Source of the DNA: Euglena gracilis
Lineage: Eukaryota > Euglenida > Euglenophyceae > Euglenales
Assembly (NCBI GenBank): GCA_039621445.1
Contig: CP154956.1
Span: 39,396,553-39,460,552 of the forward strand
DNA length: 64,000 nt
Reading direction: 5' to 3'
The notes beneath the pieces are model-generated. The model saw only the letters and a program-made list of their open reading frames with translations. It was not told the DNA's origin and made no database searches. Each line of letters opens with the position of its first letter. Position 1 is the first letter of the stretch. Below, piece by piece: positions 1-10,600 of the stretch. Both the position numbers and the translations under genes were made by a program.

Positions 1-142
1 TTTAAATTTAGTTTAAATATGAATGATTACTGTACCATACTAATAATGCGGACAAGATTGGCAGCAAAAGTGGCTCACACAGGATTGTCGTTGGTGAACA
101 GCTTGTTCACCATCAATTGTTCGTTTTGGTGAACAGCTGGTC
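1..142 (-). other. Start of MTR4 intron 16 (nonconventional), truncated by window edge
   Basis: No coding signal. Contains a perfect inverted repeat GGTGAACA/TGTTCACC (about 95-113) and a second GGTGAACAGC copy at 128-137 near the 5' splice site. Confidence 0.6.
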
Positions 143-205
143 CCTGCCTTCATGAACAGGGCTCTTCACCATCCGGTCCTCCAATGCTTCCACTTTCTGC
201 AATGC
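143..205 (-). CDS. MTR4: MTR4 exon 16 (last exon in window)
   Basis: Residues 721-741: [21 protein letters not shown], matching the QKVEAxExRM segment of MTR4. The next bases begin GACCAG (CAG at +4), so a nonconventional intron runs off the left edge. Confidence 0.85.
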
Positions 206-2887
206 CTGAGAGGGGAAGGCAACAGAGTGCCCTGTGCATCACAACAAATGGGTACAGAAATCACTCATTGCAAATCTCAGGGAAACCCGATGACCACAAT
301 GAAACACAAAAGTGCAGCTCTGCATTCGAGCGCGGCGGGATGTTGCACCCAAAGACCACACCCATCACCAGGACACTGTGATGATGACAGGACGACGCTT
401 AGGCAAAAGAATTTGGCTTGGAGAGTTTGGAAAAAATTTTCAGCCAGGCTTTCAAGGAGGTTCGTAGCTGCTGAGCACTGGGACAAACCGCACCTTCTTG
501 AAGTTCGGGGCAGTGATGCCCATCTCCCCCACCGGATCCATCAGCGGCGGACGCTCCGGGTACGCCTTCTTGACCTTGTCCAGCACCACCTTCATGCCGT
601 CCCGGGCCTGTCGCTCCTTGAGGTCCTGGGGCACTGACACCCGCAGTTTGGAGAGCCCGCCAACAGGCCGGGGTTTGTGTGGCACGCTACGCACGCATAC
701 ACCGGCGTGCACATGTGTGTCAAAATGAGTCGTCAGAATAAATCTAAATCATCACTGCATCTATGCATCAGAACAAATCCCTTGCAAAGAAACCGTCATG
801 CCTGAGAACCATCAGGGAGACTAGGCTGTCGCTTAAGGTCCCAGCACCGGCAAATCCGGTCAGTTGCCACTTCTTGGGCGGCAGTAAATATTGTGCAACC
901 TCAGTGGGCAGGGCACCAACCAACTTCGGAAAGGCCAACCGCAAGGGGGGAAACCCCGGCCTGGCGGTGGATGCAGCTGATGTCGAAGGGGAGCACCTTC
1001 ATCTCCCCGCGGAGGTTGCCGGTGCACGGCTTGGGCTGGGCGGTGCGGTCCGCCTCCGCCAGGGGGCTCTCGAGGCACCAGCACAGGACGTCCACCGTGA
1101 ACTTGTCCGGGATGCCCTCCTGGGGCCAGGGCCCGCCATGTCACACAAACCCTTCACCGCCACTCCTGGTGTCCGATGATGCCTCACCGCCGGCCCACTT
1201 GTCGATGATGGTTGGACAAGGGTATCTTATCGCAGCCCAGGAGGATTTGGGGATGTCCTATGGACACATGAACAGGTTAGCACCAGGAGGAGTGGACATA
1301 GGGGGATATGGGAATGGGCGGTTGGGCTTATGAACGAATTGGACTGGGTTGAAAGAACTCTATTTCTGAGCGGACCACAGGTGCCTTGCCCTTGCATCAC
1401 GCCGTTGCATTCCCCTTTCCCCTTCATCTGCGATGGGCCCTGGGGGGCTCACCTTGTGGAAGTTCAGGCACACCGACCAGCCGTAGTCGTCCTCGCCGTC
1501 GCGGATGTGGATCAGCCGGCCGGGCTGCAGGAAGTTCAAGACGTGCTCCGGGCGGCACACCACCAGGCGCACCTCCCCCGCACGCCGCGCTGTGGCGTGA
1601 CCCGCGAAGCCCCCCCCCCCCCCCCCGATGAACCCTCCCCCTCCCCACGCGTGGCCCCTTCCTCCAGCACGCCGCGGCCTGCCCCTCCCGCAGCTTCTCC
1701 AGCTGCTGGCGGATGCCGAAGTACTCCGCCAGCACCTCCTCGTTCTCCACCACGATGCCGTCCTTCTGCGCCTCGAGCTCCTCCACCGACTGCTGGAGTT
1801 GGGCGGCCGCGGAGGGGTACGAAGGGTTTGGTGGTGGTTTCGCGGTGACGATGAATGCGTGTGCAATGACGGTGGAATGCGTGAGCGAGTGAATGCGTGT
1901 GATGTGATCAGGGGTTTTTTTTAAGACCGGGGGGTGGGACCGGGGAGTGTCCCCGTCCCAGGGGACACTCACTTTCCCCCCAAAATTGGCCCAAAATCGC
2001 GAAAAATGCTAAAAATAGCACCTTTTTCAAAAATTCTCGGCGTCTTTTGCGCCGAAAATTATATACCACATCCCCAAGGGGGGGGGGGCTCGGCTGGACC
2101 CAACCTCCCCCCCCCCGGGGGTCCAAGACTAAAAAAACCCCTGGATGTGATGTGCAACAGGTGTTGTGGCGGGGGGAGATCGGCGCCGTTGCACCGCTCC
2201 GCGGCCGGGGCCGCTGCCGCTCCACCTGGAACTGGTAGAAGGAGCGGCTGATGAGGTACTCCGGGTCCACCTCCTCCACCCGCAGCAGGTTGAGGATCAT
2301 GTTGAAGCCGAGGTGGAACGCCGAGTTCAGGACGTCCGGCTTCCCCGAGGTCATCTGCTGCCCGCAGGGGCCCCCCGGGCCCAAAAAGCCACGCCCCCGC
2401 CCCGGCGGAATGCGACCAGGTCAGGCGGCCTTGGAGTGCCCTGCGCTGCCCCATCCATTCCACAGGAGGGCTCCCTGTCTGTCTGAGTCCCCAGGAGTTC
2501 CAAGGCACCCAGAGAATGAGCCGTTGCGCAGCAGCAGCCCAAGAGACGCGGCGACGCCCGTCCCTTGGGGGGCCGCTGGCCTCAGCACGTCGGGCTCCAC
2601 CGCCTCGTCAATCATCAGGATGGCAATCCCGAACGGGTCCAGCCCGCGCCGCCCCGCCCGCCCGCTCATCTGGATGTACTCCCCGCTGGTCAGCCACCGG
2701 TTGGAGTCGCCGTCGAACTTCCGGGCCTGGGTGAAGATGACCGTCCGGGCCGGCATGTTGAGCCCCATGGAGAAGGTCTCCGTCGAGAACAGCACCTTGA
2801 CCAGGCCCTCCTGGAATGAGGGTGGGCCGCCCTGCCCAGTGAGGGTGCCCCGGGGGTCTTAAAAGAACCCTGCGGGGGTGGGGGGTG

Positions 2888-2976
<89 letters not shown>

Positions 2977-4585
2977 CAAGACCCCCCGGGGGTCTTAGAA
3001 AAGCCCTGGGGGGTTTGGGACAGCCAAAAAAAAAGGGGGAACCCCCAAATGGGGCCGTGCAAAAGTGTTTCCAAAAAACCCAGACCCAGACCCACCCACC
3101 CAAACCCATACCTGGGCGTCCAGCCTGGGACCCCCCCCCCCAGGGTCTCGCCCCAGACCCACACACCCACCACCCCCTCTCCCCCGCAGGGGGGTCTTCT
3201 GCCTTATAAAGAAGCCTGACCCCCCCCCCGTCAAAGAACCAGAAAAGCTCGTGTTTTCCTACAAGAGAAATATCCAAAATTTCGACATTGCAGGAACTTC
3301 TGAAGCTTGATTTTGGTGAGATATGGTTGACTTCTGCATCCTGATGCCTTCAGGCCTTCAGGAATAATGGGCCTCGAAAATGAAGGAAAATTACCTTTTC
3401 CGGCGCGAAGACCCCACCCCCTTCTAACCCCCTCCCCCCGGTTCTTACCCAACGAGAAAAAGTGTTCCTTGGGAAGAAAGAGATGGGTCACAGGGAGTGG
3501 CGATCTTATCAAGGAATGCTTGGTTATTATGATCATATGTGTTATTAGGATATGTGTGTTTTTTTTTAATACAGACATGTTTCTAAACACATGGCTTTTT
3601 CTGCATTTGTGTGATTCAGGCTTCTTTTTAAGACCCCCGGGTCCCCCCAACCACCCAGACCAGCATGGGGCTCACCCAGGGGGGGACCCCCCCAAAAAAA
3701 ATCGGGCCGTCTGCGGGCATTTCCTCAAAAAATTTTCGGCACTTTGCGCCGAACCCCGTACCCGGGCCTCCGCCCTGGGACCCTCCACCCCCCAGGAGGT
3801 CCGGCACCAGACCCACCCACCCACCCCCATCCCCCCGGGGGGTCTTCCGACCTAAAAAGAAGCCTGGTGTGATTATGTGCTTGTGGACATTGGGGGGGGG
3901 GGGAGTTGATAAAAAGGGCTCTGGAACAATTGCAGAAAAAACGCGGAAAAATGCGGAAATTGCGGCTTTGGGAACGTGTACACTTCTGCTGGCCGGGACT
4001 TCGACAAAAATTCCACAATTTTCATTTTTCAACATTGGCGTAATTATTTTGAGCTGTTGTCCTCATCTTTTCCAACAAAAAAAAATCCAATAAACATGAT
4101 TTCTGCAATTTAGGAACAGTGATCATAAAAGGAAATAAATTTGTTGCTGAAAAATCCGAAAATGATGAAAACAATTGACGAAAGACTTGGTCTCCCAGTA
4201 AATATCGGGGGGGGGGATTAAAAAAAACCAACAAGATGCCAAATTTTGCCAAAATCTGCATAATGGAAAATTGCAAATAGCAAAAAAAAAAAAGCACCTG
4301 GGTTCCCTTGCAAAACGTTGAAAGAATGGCCGGAACTCATTTTGCCATCCGTTTCAGGTTCCCAAATCACAACCGTACACCACATTTGTAACCTCCCGTA
4401 GAGTTTGCCAATGGACGGTTCTGCCAATGCCAATGAGTGTAAAGAATGGCCCAGCAATGGTTCAAAGAATGATCCTGTGGGTTTTGTGCAAATGGCATGT
4501 GGCAAAATTGCAGAAAGGGAAAAAATTGCGGGAAAATAGCTGTGAGAAAAAATAGATACATCATGCACACACACACACACGCACG

Positions 4586-4661
<76 letters not shown>

Positions 4662-7600
4662 CATGCATACGGCATGCCCACATACACAATGTGCTACCCC
4701 CCCCCCCCCCTATGCCCAACGACCAGTTATGTCTGTGGTCGTTGGACATTGTCGTTGGACAGGTTCTGACCAAAAAGGTCCTTGGGGTCTGCGGGCTGGG
4801 GGAGGGCCTAGCCCCCCCCCCACGAAGAGGTCAGATTTTCCTTTCAGTTTCAGTTTCTGCACTCGAAAAGGGTTTTGCATTTTTTTTGGAAAAAAAATTG
4901 CCCAAAGAATGCCCAAATTGGCACATTTGGCCAATGTATGCCATCAAAATGCCAGGACAGCCCAGCCAGGATTTCAATGACCTCCTTGAGGATGGGCAGC
5001 AGGCCGGAGTGGTGGATGCCGATGCCGCGCTTCAGCAGTGGCTGGATGTGCTCCACCTGCGGCAGCTTGCGGTCCTCGTCGGACAGCGCGTCCATCGCAT
5101 TGTTGAACACCTCCGGGCGGCAGGGAGGCGGGTGCTGGGAGGTCGGCTGACCAGGGGTGGGTTGGCTTGGTGGGTGGGCGCTCAATCCTAAGCTCCAAAT
5201 CCTATGTTGTTAGTCACTACCCCCCCCCCCCCCGGGGAGGGGTCGGCCACTCTGGAATCCAAAGGAAATCCAAAAAACATGAAAAAGGCCAAAAAAATTC
5301 CCGGCGCCTTTGGTGCCGGGTCAATTTGCTGGTTTTTTTGCCAACCCCCACCCCCCGGGGGGAGGGGGCTGGGCCAAAAACCAGTCAGTCACTCTGGAAA
5401 AAAAACAGTCACCTACCCCCCGGTGGGGGTCGGCCAATGACTAAGTGGTGACCCCAGCCAGCTCTGCCACAGGGCTTTGGGCAAATCTGAGGCCACTTGT
5501 GTGAGAGCAAATTTTTTAATTTGTGACCCTTTTTTGTTTGTCACTCAAACCCCAGCCCAAGCAAGGGAGCGAGGTGGCCAACGCTGGGGTGGGTGAGCTT
5601 TGTTTCCAGCTTTGGACAACACATGCTGGCAAACCCTGTCAACGCTGGTTGTGGAGGCAGTGACTTGGTCAAGGCTTTTTTGGGCACACTGTAACTGTGC
5701 CCTGTGTGTGCAACCCCCTGACGTTGTGCAAGTGTTTTCACGTGCAACTGTTCGAAGGGGCAAAAAAATAACAACGTTCCGAAACTCGGTCTTGTGAAAC
5801 CTGCATTCATGATGTTGAAGGATGCTCGCCTCGCGAGCAGATGCTTCTGAAGCCACCTGGGGGGCTAAAAAACGTTCGAGGATGCTCAGGCTCGATCGTC
5901 CGAGCTGGAGCATCTTCCGGCACTAACCCCCCCTCCACGGCGGCCCACCGCTCTGGGCATCACCAGCTTCTTCTCGTCCTCGTCGTTCAGGTCCAGCTTG
6001 GAGAGCTGCAGCGCAAGTGCCTCGCATTCTTTCTTGGAGAAGGAGAAGACGATGCAGGGTGCTGGCAGAGCAGCCCGATGGTGGCAATTCGGAGTCAGAG
6101 GCCGAGACAAACCTCCATTCTGACTTGAACAGAAAAAGGGGGGGTCTTGGGTCTTCCCCACTCCCATATCGGTTGGCAAAAGAGAACAGACTGACCCCGC
6201 CGGGCCACACCATCCCAGGCCCACCAAATGACCCCCCCCACCCCCCTCGAAAACACCTCAAACCCCAGAGCGGTGAATGAGGTGGGGCTGCGGGGGTGTC
6301 GTTTGCTGGCAAACCTTCTGCTAAGATGGGCAGCCTACGCGGGAAAAAAAAACGAGAGAAAAGTCCCGGCCAAAACCCTGGCCATCGGAGGAGGAGGAGC
6401 ACAGCGATGGGCTGCCCCGCTGGCCCGAGCAGGACTGCCCCGGGCGACAAGGAGCGGTCCATCACCATCTTGATCAACTTGAAGATGTTGGAGCGCCCCT
6501 GCGTGGGCGGCCGCTTCTTTAGCTTCCCCCCGCCCTCCTCGTCCCGCGCCGGCTTGGCGTTGGGGCCAGAGCCGGCTGCGCTGGGCTTCACCCCACCAGA
6601 CTTCTGTTTCAGGAAGGTCGCCCCCCACCCCACCCCCTGGGCGGCGGGGGGGGGGGCTGGGTGCCAGGCAGGCAGGGAGGGGGTTTGGTTTGGTTTGGGA
6701 TGGCTCTCATACGAGGCGCAGTGCCGCGGGTCAGCGTGGGCATAGCCACGCACCACGCCGCCTGCGGGCACACCCAGAGCCAGCGCCACTTGTAGAACAA
6801 CGACAGGGACTGAAAAGAAAAGGAAGGGGGGGGGGACGAGGGGTCGGCGTTGAACATCGTGAGGAATGAAGGGGGGCAAAGAGGCGAAGGTGGGGGTGAC
6901 CACCTCATCCCAGAAATTTCTTGCCCGGTTTGCCGTGCCTTTTGACACGTTGCCCCCCTCCCGCCACGAGGAGGCTGGGCACCGCTGGGGTCTCGGTGGG
7001 AGGGAGGCAGGGAGGGGGGTAGGGTACATTTACCCCCCCCCAGGTGGTCAGGTTCTGGGGTGGTGGGTAGCCCCCCACCCACCCCCCCCCCCCGACGCCG
7101 AAAGCCCGCAAGTCCGAAAATGGCCATTTTCAAGGGGAAATTGGCTGGGTTGGCAGGCACCGGGGTCCAAAACCGACCCGGGGGGGGGGGGGCTTCTATG
7201 GCAGGCACCCATAGCACAATGCTCCCTGGGGTTGGCAAAAAGAAGCCTGCACCTCACCTTCCGGTCCACAACTGTCTCACCCAGACAGATGGCAGAGATC
7301 AGGCAGCGCGTGGCGCACACCAGGCGAGGCAGGTTTTTGGGAGTTGTGAGGGTGGAGGACCTGGGAGCTCACTCCCCGGGTTCTCGGCGGTCGCACCAGA
7401 ATCGGGAGAACCCACAGCCCTTGGAAGTAATGGAAACAGTCCAAGCTCTGATCGGCGTCGGTGTCGCCGCCCATGGACACCATCGCCCGCTTGAAATTCT
7501 CGTCCTTGAACGACCCCGTCTCGTCGACAATGCAGTAGATGCCCTCAGCCCCCGCGGGGTAGACGTAGTGCTGCAGCGGGGTGGGCCGGTAGTCGGTGTA

Positions 7601-10600
7601 CACCACCCGGCACTTCTGCCCTGGACGCAGGATATAGCACGCGTATAGGATGCAGGTGGGCAACCGACAGCACAGATGGGAAATGGGAAAGGGGGAAAGA
7701 GGGTGAGGGGTATTGAACAGTGGCCACAGGGGGCTTGGGCCTCAAAAAAATTGGCTGCGAAAAAAACTGGCCCTGGAAAAATTTGTCGCCTCCGCCAAAA
7801 TGGTACAAATTATTTGGTGGTCTTGAGCAAAACCGTCCGAAAATTGGCGCATCGGGGAATAAAGCCCAGGGTGAAACAAACTGGAGGGCCTCTGAAGAAC
7901 TTACTTTTTTGAGATGCCAATGTCATGATTCCTAATTTGAAACTAGAAAATTTGGACGCTTGGTTGGAAATTCTTAATTTGATTCCAAAATTCTAATTTG
8001 ATTAACACCATCTCGCTCGCATCAATGGAAAAAATGGAGGAAATTTTCGGGAAAATGGGAGGAACAATTCAGTGGTATCGGCCCCAAAAAATGGAAAAAT
8101 TTGTGGGATTTCGTTCCACCAATGCGCCACTCAATCCCGCACAGCTCCAAATCCCCCTTTCCCCGCTAGCTCAGAGGGTAAATGTTATGAATATCTGATA
8201 ATTCACAATTATGTGATAGGGTGAGGTGGGAAGCTAACCACACGACCATTTCCAACTCATCTTTTGTGGCGCGTGGCCATCAAATCATCATTCGTGCCAA
8301 AACCTGGCTGGGTGGATCCGCTCGATCCAGTCCGCAAACTCGACGGCGTTGGGGATCGTGGCGGAGAGGAAGACGGGGCCAGAGAGCGGTCCCCCCCCCA
8401 TACAGGTTTGCCTGCATACGGGTGAGGCTGGGGCTGGGACCGCCCCTGGGTGTATTGCACCGCGTCGGGGAGGAGGATAATGGTCTCCTCCCACACGACA
8501 CCGCGGTGCTTGTCGCGCATGTAGTGGATCTCGTCGAAGATGACGCAGCCGACCTCCCGCAGCATCTCGTTGCCGCGGTACAGCATGCTGCGCAGGATCT
8601 CCGTCGTCATGATGAGGCAGTCCGCGTTGGGGTTGATGGTGACGTCTCCCGTCAACCCTCAGGCAAAGGCTTTATGGTGTGGCAAACAAGAAGTGACCTT
8701 CGGGGGGTATTAATATCAGAGGCATTCGGAAAAATTGCAGAAAATTTGCGGAAAATTTGCGGAAATTTGATATCGGGAATATACACTTTTCTGCTGGCGG
8801 GGACTACTGGAGGGAAAATTTTCACAAATTTGGTCATTTTGCAACATACACGCAAGTTTTGAGCTGGTATTGATGCTTTTTTTCCAAACAAAAAGGTGCA
8901 AAAGCATGATTTTTGTGATTTTGGGAACATGCTGATTCTGGAAATATGGTATTTCTGGGTGAAAAATCCGAAAACGGCAAAAAAATCGCTGAAAACTTTG
9001 GTCTCGGGAAAAAATCTGGTCCAATGCGGATTTCTTCTAAGTCAAATTATTACCAGCAGAAATCGGGAAAAACCTTAAAAAAGGCCCAGAAATCGCCAAA
9101 TTTTGTCAAATTTTGGCAACTTTGCACTGTGAAATGTTCGAGAACTGGCTAAAACTCATCTCGCCTTCCATTTCAAGTTCATTCAAAAATTGTGGAAAAG
9201 GAAAATTTATGGAAAAATTGCGGAAAAATTGCGGAAATTACGGAATAATTGCAGAAAATTGCGGAAAATTGCGGAAATTGCAGAAACTTGTGGAAACTGC
9301 GGAATAAATGCGGAGATCAATTCCCCCTCCTGGACCTTTCGATGACCCATCGGACAGACTTCCCTCGCCCCTACACTAACCTGGCTGTCTACAATACAGA
9401 CAACAATCATGGCACAAAGGCACGGGGGAAAATATACAGAAAAAATACGGTAAATTTTGCATTTTAAAATAAAAAATAATATTAATATTTATAATACAAC
9501 ATAATAAAATTTATATTTTAAGAATTATCTAGACAATGGGAAAATTCACCATTTCAAAGAAAACAGTGGCAATTTTTCTGACCTGTAATAATAAAAATTT
9601 ACCCCCCAAACAACTCAAAACTCCAGAAATAATTTCTCCTAGTGGTTTTCTTTTTTTTTGATTTTTCATAACAAAACAAACCCAAAAAATTGACAATATT
9701 TCATAACCTGGACTTTTTGAGGTTCGACAATTACTGGGAGTGGTCAAGGTATAGGAAGGGTGCACTGGACAAAAATTACAAAAGTATTCTGGGAGAATCT
9801 GGGTGGCCATTAACTGCCCCAGGATTTACCCTGCTGAAAATGGTGCGATTGACCACATTGGGGTGGATTCTCCTTCTTTGTGTTCCCACCAACCCTTTGC
9901 ACAAATACAGCTGTGGTTGGTTTGCGCAAATGCGCACAACGATGGTGTGCGTATTCGTGCAAACGGACCCCAAAGTGGTCAAACGCAATGCCCCTGCACC
10001 AGCGAGGTTTTTGGGGGCTGGCAGTAGCCGGTGCCTGGCCATCAGGCCCATGTTCTCGAAGTCGTTAGAGAGGTCGCGGTACTTCTGGTTGCTCAGGGCC
10101 TTGATGGGCGACGTGTAGATCACCCGCTTGCTGTCCCGCAGGCACATGGCGATGGCGTACTCCGCCACGGCGGTCTTGCCGGCGCTGGTGTGGGCGGCGA
10201 CCATCACGCTGTCCCCCGTCTCCAGGCAGGCAGGGGCAGGGCCGGGCTCCGTGGGGCGGGTTGCTGTGTGCTGCCACAGCGTGGCGGTCATGCCTGTGCT
10301 TACCGACCGGGGGGGAGGGGGTGCTGTAGAGTGCCTGCCCATAGCAGGCACACCCCCCGGGGGGGTGGGGTCCGGGGGGACCAGGAAATTTTCATTGAAA
10401 ATGGCCTATTCCGGGCCCCCGGAGCCTTCGACGTCAGGGTCGGAGGGGGGTGCCTGCTATGGGCAGGCACCCCCCAAAAACCCAACCCCCCCCGGGGGGG
10501 GGGGTCGGTGGGTGCTATAGGGTGCCTGCCCTTAGCACCCCCCCCCTCCGTGGGGTAGGCACCCGACTCAGCACAAGCCTGGTGCAAGTTGCACACAAGA

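Larger units (their letters stand above)
2817..4966 (-). other. MTR4 intron 9, about 2.15 kb, with nested repeats
   Basis: The borders are the least clear of the set: the 5' end is GCTGGGC after CTG, the 3' end lies just before TTCCAG. It holds a (CA)n tract (4566-4658), a dispersed AT-rich repeat shared with intron 3 (about 3900-4560), a complete CAG..CTG element (3617-3866), further T-rich/C-run element fragments at 2860-3220, and a (CT)n tract (2890-2972). Confidence 0.7.

Noticed and set aside
2878-3219. Open frame rich in SLSLSL and Pro over the (CT)n tract
   Set aside because: Low-complexity translation of a microsatellite inside an intron.
5923-7029. 368-codon minus frame near 6-7 kb
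   Set aside because: Only the segments 6441-6603 and 5959-6061 match MTR4, the latter in another frame; the rest is intron read-through.
8165-8240. tRNA-like A box (CTAGCTCAGAGGGTAAATG)
   Set aside because: No B box, no acceptor-stem pairing, and the site lies inside MTR4 intron 5.
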